Of a stretch of DNA of 64,000 nucleotides, positions 11,316 to 22,498 are shown piece after piece. Position 1 is the first letter of the stretch. Each line of letters starts with the position of its first letter. A program made the position numbers and the translations under genes. The stretch comes from Talinum fruticosum (taxonomy: Eukaryota; Streptophyta; Magnoliopsida; Caryophyllales; Talinaceae). The DNA lies in assembly GCA_021018815.1 (NCBI GenBank), contig JAITYX010000002.1:13671001-13735000 (forward strand). Reading direction: 5' to 3'. The notes beneath the pieces were generated by a model. It was not told the origin of the DNA. It worked only from the letters and a program-made list of their open reading frames with translations, and did not search any database.

Positions 11316-13701
11316 AGGTTCAATGCTGTTGCTTCTACTTCATCCATGTACACTATGCTCGATTTTTTGTTCACGTCTTTTATTTTTTCCCCTGAAAATT
11401 AGTCCCAGAATTCTTTTTCCCTTTTTTGTGTCTAGGCAAAGTACATCATGTGGATAGTAGGGATGTGAAATCATGAAGTGTTTAACAATGTCCTAACATA
11501 ATGGCTGTAATTGACAGTTTATACCTGTAAATCTGTCTCTGATACTTCTTGGGAGCTAGATGCTTATCCATTTTATGGTTTGTTTTAAAAGTTTCCTTTT
11601 TCTGAAGTTCATTACATCTTATTCCTTGGTAAATTAGTATGTGAATTTTTACATGCTTTATTCACATAACCAGGAGCTTCTCAAGTATAATTTGCAGGGT
11701 AGGAAAATTGGTAACTTCATTCAGATGGAAGCAACTGATGCTGCATATGCTGATCCTGATTTCTGGTGGATCCACAAAGCTCAAGTTGTTCTACGTTCAA
11801 AGGTATGCATTGATGTCTGAAATTCAGTATTCTTGACAGACATTGATATATGCGATATGAACTTCTACTCCCAGCCCTGCAAAAGCAAGACCCACACTTT
11901 GTAACCCCTCCTTCCCCCTCCCCCTCCCCCTCCCTCTCCATTTTGGTGCATTGCCTCTTGTATGTGGTAAAAGGCTATGCTAAAATAAAGCATTCTTTTG
12001 TACCTTCTTTTTCTTTTTATTTCTTTTATAATTTCAAGCAAGCAAGAAAAAAAAACTTTCATTCTGTACTCTCTGATAGGTGTAAGATACAGAAACAAAG
12101 GCTTAAATAGAACTTGTAATTAATTTTTTTTATGCCGAGTTACGGGAAAATAGTTGAATGGCGGTGTCTATCTGTAAAATATGTGATTCTATTTGGTCTC
12201 GAATTGGGGCAATCTTGGATCAGGTCATGTTCTCGAGTTAAATATAATTCTATTCTGTGTTTCGTTTTTTATTCGAGTTGATTTCGGGTCCAAGTAATTT
12301 TTTTTTGTTGGGTTCTCTAGAATTCAAACACAGAGGTCTGGGAATAATATATATAAAATTTTGTACAATTTTTTTCAAGGGATGAGGCCGGATCTCCCCT
12401 TTTAGTAGGAGAGTGGTTAATACTTATACCATGGGTATGTATTTATGAACCTGATGACATAATATAATTTGAGGGGAAGCAAGTTTTTTAAAAAATGAGG
12501 ATCACCGATCTGATGAAAGATTTTAAAAAATTTAAACAAAACACCGTATATAATAACTTACATGACATCTATAGACGTGGCTCCATGTTATAATTTGTAA
12601 GTAGTGATTGGGGTCTAAGCAATGGGATTTGCTACTTTTCTTATGACATTATTTTGTCAATCCTTCTCCTTCCTTTAAAAGAAAAAAAGAGTTTAAAACC
12701 TGATCTAATTTCAGAAAAAATAACAGTGTTCTTTTTGTTGGAATATATATTGAGGTAATCCTGATGTATATATAGGATATAAATTAAAAAAATTTTCTAT
12801 AGAAAAATTGAAAGGTGATTTTTGTTTTTGAGAGTGAAATGATAAGTTGAGACAACCATGTATACTCCATGTTCTAGTGGCAGTCAAACTCAGAGTGAAG
12901 ACCCGTAGTTTCAAGCTCCACGTAAAACAACCTACTATGGAAACGTAATAATATGTAATAGTTTAACTTCATCAAATTACTAACCACCGTATAAAAATAT
13001 TATAATTATAGTAATTTAACTTTATTAAACTAACAAAACAATATCCTAAAATTAGTACCGAATACACCCATTATATATTGAAGTTCGGGATGAGATCTTT
13101 GCTCATATTTGAGATCGGTGGATCGTCGTTTATATTCAGGAGACGGCTAAGTAATTCGGTGCGGGTATTCAAGAGCAGTATTTCTGTCCCACTAATTAAT
13201 TTTACATCATCTACTTACAAGGCTAAATTGGCAGACCCATTATTTTTTTGTCTACAGTGATGTGGTTGCCGGAAAAAAACAATTATGGTAATTCCTGTCA
13301 TATAGATAGTATATATGTCTTTATTTAGTGTCATCTATTAATTTATTTAAATTTAATTAAAATTAGAATAATATTTTTAATTATTTATAAAATATCAATA
13401 AATACTATAGGCACAATATATGAACAGAAAAATATTTGAAACCATAAACACAAACTCCATTTACAGATTCTCAGCTTAAAAAAACTCTATTTACAGAGTA
13501 CAACCCATTGTAATTTCCTTTTTCTTTTTTAAGCTTAAATCCAAATAAATAAAAAGAAAACCCTCAGACCTTATCCTAGAATGCCCACCAAGCAATGCAA
13601 GAAAACTAATAAAACCTTCCTCTTTCTTAAACCTCCTTTTCATGATCTTGCTAAGCCGGTTCTCTCTCTTTCTAACAATCTGACAATTTTTTCCTAAGAT
13701 T
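11316..13701. other. FRS5 3' region and intergenic DNA
   Basis: No firm gene. An exon-like open stretch lies at about 11697-11802, between an acceptor-like ttgcag and a donor-like aag/gtatgc. It reads METTD-like sequence including DPDFWWIHKAQVVL, and could be a 3' UTR exon of FRS5 or a relic. A C-rich block (cctcccccctc type) lies at about 11900-11940. The last 200 bases are the likely leader of the next gene. Confidence 0.35.
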
Positions 13702-14328
13702 ATGGAGCTGTTATCAAAAGCTGTAGATGGAGTAGGCGTGGCGGTGTGGGCAATCGATGACAGCAGAAGTGGCGGCGACATCCTCTACGTCCAGATGTAT
13801 TATCAAGACCACCGCCAAGCGGAGTCATCAGAGCCAAAGCAGTGCACCTTCGAACTTGAATTGGGGTCTGATTACGACGACGACGACGAGTACTGGGAGT
13901 ACGTGTGGGACACCGTCCGGGAGTTTCTTGACAACTTTGGTGTAGAGCTATCAATGCACCCTGCCACCATGGAAGCCATCGAAGATTGCTTAGTTGAGCT
14001 TCTCGAGCGCCACATGTGCGACGACTCGATAGTCCTAGTGGTAAGCATCGTGGCGGGTGGAAGCCCTGAAGCGGCAGTGAAGGCTGTGCTGGCGGCGAGT
14101 GGGGTACTGAGTTTGACTCGGGCAGGAGGAGGGTGCTGCGCCATATGCCTTGATGACGTGGCGACATGTGATGGGGATGAGGTGGAGGTTTGTAGGTTGA
14201 CTTGCTCACATGAGTTCCACGTAGATTGCCTTGTTGAATGGATGATCAACTGTGTTAATAATTCTCCGTTCTGCCCCTTATGTCGCTCCGCCCTTAAACT
14301 GGTGCGCTTCTTTGTAACTTCCACCTAA
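13702..14328 (+). CDS. RING-H2 finger protein, intronless (208 aa)
   Basis: Probable RING-type E3 ubiquitin ligase. The C-terminal third holds a RING-H2 finger at about residues 146-195: CAIC, then CSHEFH giving Cys3, His4 and His5, then DC, and CPLC. The N-terminal two thirds have an acidic patch (YDDDDEYWEY) and no recognised domain, transmembrane segment or signal peptide. This is the layout of many short soluble plant RING-H2 proteins that bind substrates through an unclassified N-terminus. The ATG at 13702 follows a pyrimidine-rich leader and the frame is intact. Substrate and pathway are unknown. It sits between the FRS5-like and mTERF6-like genes. Confidence 0.8.
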   Translation: MELLSKAVDGVGVAVWAIDDSRSGGDILYVQMYYQDHRQAESSEPKQCTFELELGSDYDDDDEYWEYVWDTVREFLDNFGVELSMHPATMEAIEDCLVELLERHMCDDSIVLVVSIVAGGSPEAAVKAVLAASGVLSLTRAGGGCCAICLDDVATCDGDEVEVCRLTCSHEFHVDCLVEWMINCVNNSPFCPLCRSALKLVRFFVTST

Positions 14329-14905
14329 GTTTTTTCTTTTTATTTACTCGATAGGATACTTCAGCTGCGTAAGTGTAGGCTATAGGGTGGGATTACACCA
14401 GTTGATATACGGTAGTCTTCAGTTTATCTTTTGTTTTGAACTTGTGAAGGACAGTTGAAAATATAGGGTGAAGGACAGGTAAAATATAAGAATATACCTC
14501 TAGAGATTACGTAATAATTTTACGGATTTGACGATGTATTTATCAAAAATATAAGAATTTGTTGCTCTGGAAGTATATACGTAAAAAATATAGGGTTTTA
14601 GAGATAAGTATATACATGAATGAACTTTGAGTTTCTGCTTTGGAAGTGAAAAGATATGAACATTGAGTGTTGTAGTATGGTCCCAGCTGAATTAGTATCT
14701 GGTCTGGGACAAGTCCGAATATGCACAGCTTTATTTATCCCAGGGAAGCAGAAAAGCTATTTATTGAACCAATATGACCAAATATGAAGCAGTACATGCT
14801 ATACCAAAAGTAGTCTATACTACAAACAACTGAGAATTAATCAGCAATAGAGAACTGCAAAAGAAGTTAGACAACAATTGCAATTCTTCGCGAGTTCCTA
14901 GCTAG
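14329..14905. other. Convergent intergenic region
   Basis: AT-rich sequence between the RING-H2 gene (+) and the mTERF6-like gene (-). Nothing else is seen; it presumably holds the 3' UTRs of both. Confidence 0.5.
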
Positions 14906-15894
14906 CTAGGTTGATCCATACTTCAAGCAGAACTTCTTACGATTGTAGTACAACATCTCGTTCAAGCTGAAATCTTCCGTTCTCTGTGACAATATCTTTT
15001 GTCTCAACTCCAGGCTCTTCTTCAAACCATGCCGGAAGAAGTCTGGGTACTCCACAACATCCTGAATCCTTCTCCCCATCACTTCCACCAGAAACTTGAT
15101 CTTTGGCTCTAAGGAGTTCTTGATGCTTTTGATAAGGACTGGGGGATACCCGGACACCACTGTTGCTATCTGCTTGTCATCAAACCCGCGGCTCTTCAGA
15201 AATTCAAAATTTGGTTTTAGAACCTTGTTAACATCTCTGCATAGAACCTCGGGGTAGTTTACTGCCACTTTCTGAAGATCGGGCTTTGTCAGACCCACTT
15301 TCTTCAGAAAATCTGCAGTGGGTTGCAACCTCTTGTCGACATTGTAACCCATTATAAATGGGTTCTTCACCAGAATTTTACCAATCATCCCCTCTTCACT
15401 GAGGCCAATCTTGGTAAAGAACTCCACAAGCTTAGTCAGCTTTGGTTCTATACTGTAGCTGACCATTCTTGGGTTGAGCAATACCATTTTACCAAGTTGC
15501 TTTTCGGGAATCCCGAGTGCCTCAAGGAAACCCAATAGAGGACACAGCTTCCCTTCTGCACTGTGAGAAAAATGTAAGGAAATTTTATTATAGCTGTTGC
15601 TACCTCATCTGGCTTAGTGGCTAGTGTTTTGAGGCACTGGACCATGGGCTCGAGTGTCTCATCCACACCAAATGTGAGGATTTTGGGACATTTGATTACA
15701 ACAGCTGGAAGTTTCCTCTCTTGAATACCAAGGCTCCTCAAGTAAGCCCAGTTTTCGGAGGCCTTTTCCCTCTGCAAGCCCTCAAGACGCTTACACCTTT
15801 TGAACATGTCATGGATGCTTTTGTCATCAAATCCTTTGTCCTTGAAGAACCACAATACACTGCTACTGCTGTTTTGGCTGCTACTGACTTCCAT
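14906..15894 (-). CDS. MTERF6: mTERF family protein, mTERF6-like, one frameshift
   Basis: Plant mitochondrial transcription termination factor family; mTERF6 proteins act on organellar transcription and tRNA maturation in plastids and mitochondria. The reading frame starts MEVSSSQNSSSSVLWFFKDKGF at 15894, and tandem mTERF motifs follow (LGIQERKLPAVVIKCPKIL, LGIPEKQLGKMVLLNPRMVSYS, VGLTKPDLQKVAVNYPEVL, RGFDDKQIATVVSGYPPVL), ending near LKYGST. The frame breaks at the A run 15568-15572 (T run on the coding strand). One extra T gives a family-like SHSAEGKLCPLL junction and a protein of about 329 residues, close to the Arabidopsis relative's length. A 5' UTR intron is likely (15900-16941), with the leader exon at about 16942-17050. 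The gene is divergent from the PPR pseudogene. Confidence 0.85.
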
Positions 15895-15899
15895 AGCTC

Positions 15900-16941
15900 C
15901 TACAAATATCAAATGCAGAATTCAGGTCAGGGCCATGTAACGGGATGTATGCACATCATTTACAGGACAATAAAAGGAATTACAGAGTAAGCAAAGTGCT
16001 TTCAGCTATGGTAGTTGGAAGATAACCGCTTTAATTGGAAGGTCAGTTTTCCCTATCTGGTTGCTGAAGAAGCAAGCCAAGCAAACGAAAACCAATACCC
16101 CAAAGTCACATAGAAGCAGATGGGGGTTCCCATATACACTTCCTTAATCTTTCAATTGAATTGTAGGGAGATTGTTTTATTAGAAACTAAATTAAAGGCA
16201 TCACCTCATAGTACCCACACAATAAACAAGTAGAAGATACTCCAGTTTAGTAAGACATTTTACTTATGTTCACAACACGGTGCAATCGGTATCTAGCTGC
16301 TTGGAAAGCACACAAGGTTATACACATGGAACACATCTGTTCTTATATTTGCATTATTCAGCAACTAGAGAAACACAATACAAACAAAAGGCTCAAAACT
16401 TCTACGGGCATCCAAGTACTGCCAACAGCCCATGGGGTGTGTCAATTCTTGACCAACTATCGAACAAGAACAGGGACATAAGAACCTTTAAGGTTTACTA
16501 AACCTGAAAAAATGGAAAGCTCAATTTTCCCTGCTCCAGACGATTCCCTAAAACACACACCAAGGTTTATATAAAGGGCAAAATTACTCTTAGCACCAAT
16601 GAAGCACTAGCAGTTCAAATTCAAGGTAAATTGATGAAGACTTGAGTTCTTCAAATTACAGATAGTAATTCTACAGTTCAATTATAAGAAATCAATGCAG
16701 CAACACCAGCAATATATACTATCACATATACAAACGGCGGAAATTCAATGCTTAGAACTGCGGCCCACCAAAACCCTGTCGAAATTTTACTTACAGAAAC
16801 AATGGGCACATCAATAAGAAAGCGAAATTGATTAACTTTGCCAAAATCAGCCTAAAGAGCCTAAAGTTAAGGGGAAGAATATGGAATGAAGGGTCGAGAG
16901 AAATAAAAGACTACATTTTTAAGCTCAGAGTAAATGCTTAC
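15900..16941 (-). other. Likely 5' UTR intron of the mTERF6-like gene
   Basis: On the minus strand a donor (gaag/gtaagc) sits at 16941 and an acceptor (tttgtag/gagct) at 15900, five bases upstream of the ATG. No gene is seen within the intron on either strand. Confidence 0.55.
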
Positions 16942-17287
16942 CTTCGTTCTGAAAGTGGGCCGCTTCAAATGATATCAAGCATGGCAGGGGCGAAATGCAG
17001 AGCCCTCTGCTCGGAGAACAACTCTCCGGAACCCCGCTTCTCTGCCGATTTCTATGTTCTCTCTCTCTCTCCTCTCTCAATACTCAGAAATCCCCAGAAT
17101 CTTATCTATCCCTTCTTACACCTCTATCTATGAAAAAAATGAGGGGATTTTAGCGCTATATTGCCCCATGGGTGTCGAAATGACCCATTTGCCCTTCTGG
17201 ACATACCCTAAACCCTCAACTGGGGACTGTGTTTGCGTTCGTTTTCGGAAGCGTTTCTTGCAAAATCTGAACTTCGGGTGGGAGATC
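16942..17287. promoter_or_regulatory. Bidirectional promoter region and leaders
   Basis: Short spacer between the divergent mTERF6-like gene (-) and PPR pseudogene (+), so the two presumably shared a promoter. The pyrimidine tract at about 17054-17080 (tctctctctctcctctctc) is typical of plant leaders. A five-codon upstream ORF lies on the minus strand at 16965-16982 within the mTERF6 leader. Confidence 0.45.
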
Positions 17288-18273
17288 ATGCGAGCAATGA
17301 CAGGTAAGGTTTCGAATCTTGATGTTATTTACAAGTTTTTCAACTCTCTCTCGTGTTCATCTCAACCCCACAAGGTCAATGGGTCAGACATGCCCTTTTT
17401 AATGGGTTTGCGATTGTTTAGTTCGATGGATGGTCCAACTGGTAGTGGGCAATCTAGAAAATCTGGTCTTAGTGACTTTAACAATTGTTTGAGTGATTAT
17501 GGTGATGATGATAATTTTCTGATAAAGATGGGATGACCTTGGGTGACCACCAAAATGCTACTCCTCATCGCATTTCAGGTAGGACTTTGCAGGAAGAGAG
17601 AATTTCGAGGGCAAAATGGTACCGCTACATATGACTGGAAAAATGTGGGTTTGAGTGGGGATGAAGAGGGGAATAAGGATTCCTGGTCTTCTATTAGGGA
17701 ACTCTTGAATAGGCCATTGAAGGGTAAGCGGGGAATGGACAAGAGGGTGATGATTTTCTTGATAATTGTTGATGCTAGGAAGAAGGATACGAAGAGTTTT
17801 CCTCCTCAAGAAGAAAAGGTGGAGCCACCAGAAGATGCTGATGTAATCTTTCATAAGATGAAACAGCTGTGGTTGAGGGGTTTTGCTAGGCCTAGTAGTT
17901 TGATGATGATGCCAAGAGAATTTTCAGGAAAATGCAAGAAAATGGCATTCTGCCAAATGTTTTTAGTTATACTGTATTGATGAAAGGCCTATGTAAGGCA
18001 AAGAGATTGGAGGATGCTGTTGATTTCAGCGTGGAGATGCTGGAGTCTGGTCATTCACCTAGTGCGACTACATTCACTGGGCTGGTTCATGAGTTTTGGT
18101 AGGAGAAGGGTGCTGAAGAAGCTCAAATGATCATTGGCACGTTGAAACAGAAGGGGTACTATTTGGATGAAGAGGCAGTCAGAAACTACTTAGATAATAA
18201 GACGAGACCAACATCACTAATGGTCTGGAAAGCAATTTTTGGGCCTAAGAAAACTATGCAAAGAGGATATTGA
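17288..18273 (+). pseudogene. Decayed PPR gene (At4g38150-type)
   Basis: Remains of a pentatricopeptide repeat protein, a family of organellar RNA-binding proteins. Recognisable parts: SFPPQEEKVEPPEDADVIFH near 17800-17855; AVVEGFC followed by three in-frame stops at about 17869-17900; AKRIFRKMQENGILPNVFS and LESGHSPSATTF PPR motifs; and a C-terminal piece ending near AIFGPKKTMQRGY. About 43 residues (a whole PPR motif) expected between FHKMK and AVVEGFC are absent, the frame changes several times, and another stop (tgg tag gag) lies near 18101. The N-terminal low-complexity region is also frame-broken. Unlike the neighbouring single-indel genes, this damage is too extensive for assembly error alone. 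Its position next to mTERF6 matches the Arabidopsis gene order. Confidence 0.75.
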
Positions 18274-20351
18274 GCTTCCCAGTTGAACCAGAAATTTGTA
18301 AGCACATATTTGAAACTTACTTTTTTTTTTGTTGAACATCTGCAAGCTTGCTGGAGTCCTTTTTCTCATACGAAATGCCTATTCATGGTCTTTTTTCTGT
18401 GCTTTGTCATTTTACTCATTGAAACTCCCTTCCTTTTCCTGTGAAAAGCTGCTTCTTTGAGTAATAGGGCAGTCTGGTTTATCTCCGTTCTCACTGCCTT
18501 TCCACTTTGGGATCTCTCTGTTATATTTTTCCAATAAACTATCTAATTACAACACTGCCTTATCTTCCTACTCGAAGATTAGTGTGGCAATTGTTGTGTC
18601 CTAATGGAACACATTTGGTTGATAGTGTTTCAGGCTTACGCTTATTCTGGTGTTTTTTATTCAATATGCTGCACTACTCTGAGTGTAAATATCCAAATTC
18701 TAACCATGGCATTTGTTGAAGAGCTTGTAACTTGTAAGTTACTTTCGGAAGTTTTGGGTTGTGAATGGCTCTGGTTGTTTAGTGTTGGAATCGTCCTTTA
18801 TCATCCAACCATCTTCGTTGTGTCAAAGGCTTGCGTTTATATCTGACCTTTGAAAGTTAAAATGACCGTGATCAATGAGAACAAGAGTTTGGTTCCCAGT
18901 TCAAAGTGCATTTAGACATTAAGTTATTAATTCAGTGCCAGGTTGAAAGTGAAATGCATTTGTTTAAGACCATGCAACAGATTAAGAAATGCATTGCTTG
19001 CTTTATGAAAGTGACCTCTAGACATTTGAGTTGTTAATTCATTTCCGTGTTGAACATGTAATGCAAAGCTGCATTTCTTTATTTCTTCGCTTCTGGCTTG
19101 GGCAGCCTTTGTTGAGTTTTCTATCTTTATGTAATCCTAGATTGAAGCGGGTTTATTCTTAAGAATGTCATGCAGACTTCGGAGCTAATGGAATGAAGTT
19201 CGTATGACCATAATTTTATATTTGACATTACAAAGGGGAACATCTGTCATTGCAAATAAGCAAAATAAATTAAAAACTAGAAACAATAATAAAATGCATG
19301 CTTGGATCTCTTCTGGTACATAATCAGACTTGTGAATGATGACAGTCATCTCTTTGGCAGGCATATTCACCACTTTAGATTCCATGTCTAAGAACATCAT
19401 CAAAGGCAGTGCTAATTATGTTGTTGAGTTGTAATTAAACTGACTGACAGAGCTTATCTCCGGGTTATAATTTCAAGGACTATATGCCATGTTATTTACT
19501 GATGGTGCACCTGAATTTTCTCTCCCTAGGTCCTGCTTTGTTAGGATCCACATTTGACTACCTCTGTTGTGGCAAATTCTCATATTAGACATCTTACAGA
19601 AATTCGTATATGAAACGGGCCTCTTGTTACTAGAACCTGAGCATGACTCACCATCTCGATCGCCGCAATCTTTAAAGAAACTGTCTTTATGTATGGCAGA
19701 TAAATTGGATTATGATCAAGTCATGCATATACATATGATTTATGCATTTGCCACTATAATGTTAATGATCTATCGCTCATTTATGTCAGAGCCTCACAGG
19801 ACAGATAGATGCTTTCGTTGATGGTTGAAGAAATTCTTATGATGACAATTAGCTCCTCAATCACAATGACTAGAGGGGTACTTAGATTCAGGAGTATTTG
19901 GGGTCGGCACTGGCTCCTAATCCTCCAGATTTAAAAATCAGAGATGTTGACATGAATATTAAAAATTGCTAACCCCATATTGTCCATTTGACCACTGTAT
20001 TAGCATACTGTGCATTGTTCAAACCTCACAGTAACATCAAAATTAAATTATTATAAGTCTTCCCTCCCTCCCCAGCCCCACCCCAAAAAAAAGGTCAAGA
20101 GTTATTTGCTTTTCAATATAATTAATTATGTCCTGTCCTCCCAGTACTGAGAAATGTTAATTGACTGAACAACCCCCCTCCCCCAAACCCCAAAAAAAAC
20201 CAGTTCCACCCCTTCTTCCTATATAAAGGAACAAAAAAGACCCCTCCCCAGTTCACTCATCCCTATATCACAGAGACAAACCTACCTACAAAGGCAACTA
20301 CTAAGATCACAGATCCTTTTTGTTTTCTTTGGGGACCCAGATCATCCAAAA
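18274..20351. other. Intergenic region between the PPR relic and RING gene
   Basis: No gene motif seen in any frame. C-rich and A-rich short tracts (ccccaccccaaaaaaaa) occur at about 20070-20090 and 20165-20200. A TATA-type promoter for the next gene lies at 20220. Confidence 0.45.
20218..20230 (+). promoter_or_regulatory. TATA box of the RING-H2 gene
   Basis: The motif tatataaagg lies about 130 bases upstream of the ATG at 20352, a normal distance for a plant core promoter with a leader of about 100 bases. Confidence 0.5.
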
Positions 20352-20816
20352 ATGATCTTCTTCTTTTATGAACCCAAATGGCCCAGGACTTCCATTGTTT
20401 TGTATGTCTGCATTTACTTACCAATAATGCAAGTTAAACGTGCTCTTCTTGGCATCTTGGCCTTCATGCTGTGCAGGTATCACCACCCCTTTGAGTTTTC
20501 AGACCATTTGGTGGATATCGACTCTGAGAAGATGACGTGCTCAATTGACCTCTCAATGAGAAGATTTGGAGATTTGAAGAGTGGCCAAGGCGCCAACAAC
20601 GAGGTTGGTGATGAAGAGGCATGCTCAGTCTGTTTGGTTGAGTTTGAGAGCGAAGACATGGTTAGCCAGCTCTCTAAATGTGGCCATATCTATCATACTG
20701 TTTGTATTGATAAATGGGTGGAGGGAGACAACTTCACCTGCCCTCTTTGTAGGTCTTTGCTCTTGAATGTACATGGTGGCACATGTCATGCAAGCTCTCG
20801 CGGCATTTCTACATAG
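20352..20816 (+). CDS. Short RING-H2 finger protein with hydrophobic N-terminus (154 aa)
   Basis: Probable E3 ubiquitin ligase of the small RING-H2 class (RHA/XERICO type). The N-terminus has two hydrophobic segments (SIVLYVCIYLPIM and LLGILAFMLC, residues about 14-42) that may anchor it in the endomembrane system. The RING-H2 finger is at about residues 90-136: CSVC, CGHIYH, VC, then CPLC. The frame is intact and intronless. The position next to FRS5, mTERF6 and PPR corresponds to At4g38140, a RING gene, in the remembered Arabidopsis order. Substrate unknown. Confidence 0.78.
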   Translation: MIFFFYEPKWPRTSIVLYVCIYLPIMQVKRALLGILAFMLCRYHHPFEFSDHLVDIDSEKMTCSIDLSMRRFGDLKSGQGANNEVGDEEACSVCLVEFESEDMVSQLSKCGHIYHTVCIDKWVEGDNFTCPLCRSLLLNVHGGTCHASSRGIST

Positions 20817-21168
20817 ACCAACATCCCCCCCCAACAACCCCTTTTTCCTTTTTTCTTTTCTCTTGGTGGATCCATTTTTAGTCGTCAAATCATACATGAG
20901 AGCTGTTAGAGAGGATGTAAATTGGATTGAGGATATAAACTTATGGAGTTTGAACACTATTTTCATATTTCTGGTTGATATTGAGCTTCTATTTTGCAGA
21001 TGGGAAGTCACTGTCTATATCTCCTTTCTCAAATTATAGATTGATTACTTCCAAGAAAGCTTATCTCAGAGCAATTGTGCATAATATTTAAAATGAAAGG
21101 AAGAAAAAGATTTATGGCAAGTGGGAGGCATAAGACCAGCATCATCCATGATGCCTGCGTGTATAAAC

Positions 21169-21320
21169 AAATTTGATTAGCTCAATATCTAAAATCAAAT
21201 GCTTATGGTTTGGGTGCAAATATTAACAAATTCGATTGGCTCAATATATAAGTATATTTTGTTTGAAAAAATTATTAAAAGTTTAATCAAAAGGCTTATG
21301 GTTTGGGTGCAAATAAAAAG
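21169..21320. repeat. Short diverged tandem repeat
   Basis: The words gcttatggtttgggtgcaaat and ttcgattggctcaatat each recur about 60-100 bases apart with small changes. This is a two- to three-copy local duplication in AT-rich DNA. Confidence 0.5.
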
Positions 21321-21323
21321 TTG

Positions 21324-21512
21324 ATGGCGACATTTCTCCTTTTGTTTTTTATTATCTACTTGTCGGCGGCATTACAACCTCTAATTAGTGATTTTATTGT
21401 GGACTCCAAACCTGAATCATATGTCATGTGTCACAAGATGCTAAAGGACCACGAAAATAGAGGGGTTTTAAGGCGAGGAATTTTTTTGGGATTGTACTAT
21501 CCGAATTTATGA
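21324..21512 (+). CDS. Possible small secreted peptide ORF (62 aa), unrecognised
   Basis: The ORF starts MATFLLLFFIIYLSAALQ, a good signal-peptide shape with a hydrophobic core and an Ala-containing cleavage region. It then continues with about 43 polar residues, one Cys and an RR pair (GVLRRGIF). It matches no family I recognise and has no obvious partner exon. It may be a peptide gene, a fragment or chance. Confidence 0.22.
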   Translation: MATFLLLFFIIYLSAALQPLISDFIVDSKPESYVMCHKMLKDHENRGVLRRGIFLGLYYPNL

Positions 21513-22498
21513 ACCTAGTCATACATTAGTATAATTTATGAGATAGAAAAAGTATTTGAGATTTGTTTTAAGTATTTTTCTTAGCAACTAGTCGATATTC
21601 TTTCTAATAGTTGGATGTGCCAATTAGTTCGGGTAAATTAAGCCTAATATATCTATGAGTTTAATATATTTAGAAGTGATGTGACATCAAACTTAACTTC
21701 TGGTTTCTATTTCACATTTTTGCAGCACTTATAGGACATATAGTATTTTTAAAAAAGAAACACACCATCCCCTCATGTGATACACATAGGCAAATGTTGA
21801 ATATTTCGATAAAATTAAGAAAATAAACAAATTCTTATATATAGGTGTTTCCTATCTATGATGATCTATAATCTAATTTTCCATCCATAAATATGAAAAA
21901 AGGTGTTTCAAATTAACCATTATGAAACATATTACATGCTAATAGGGATAAGAAAAAAATGAAATCTTGTTAGAGCACTAACAATTTGTTTCTAACACAA
22001 TTTTCAATATAATATAAAAAATAACTTCATTCAAAAAAGTGATGAAACATCAATAATGAATGAATTCATCCATATTAATTGTCACATAAATTCAAAATAT
22101 CAAATTCACAACAATAACAACTCCTCTCATATTATGAGTTTAATTTGCTTCGAAATCTCAAGAAACTCGGATATAAACAACCTTACCTCCGATAATGGAC
22201 ATATGGATTCCATAAATCCACATTAAAAATATTAATAAAAATATTTTGAACACAAAATATCAAATTCACTAATAATCGAAAATGATACATATTGTGATTA
22301 AAAAAATTGATACATATTGTACAAACAAAAACAGAAAAAAGAAAAACAGAATACAGGGTGAGAGGGAGGAGTAAAAGGCTGAAACAGGGAGTTGAACTAC
22401 AGATCTGGGATTTTTCTTCCGTTCGTCTGGGCAGCTGAACCTTCTTGATCACCAATTCTCGCCTCTTCCGCCGTGCCTTCCCCGCTCCGCCTGCAGAT
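21513..22498. other. AT-rich intergenic DNA and AP-1 sigma leader
   Basis: No gene seen. The last 120 bases become pyrimidine-rich and form the likely leader of the adaptin gene, whose first coding exon is only the ATG at 22499. Confidence 0.45.

Noticed and set aside
13700..14324. Two long frames on the minus strand opposite the RING-H2 gene
   Set aside because: Shadows of the RING-H2 coding sequence, with low-complexity composition and no domain.
15323..15990. Plus-strand frames opposite mTERF6
   Set aside because: Shadow frames; splice and family evidence is on the minus strand.
17054..17536. 160-codon frame before the PPR motifs taken as an intact N-terminus
   Set aside because: The likely start is 17288 and the frame stops at 17534-17536, well before the PPR motifs; it is part of the decayed gene and its leader.
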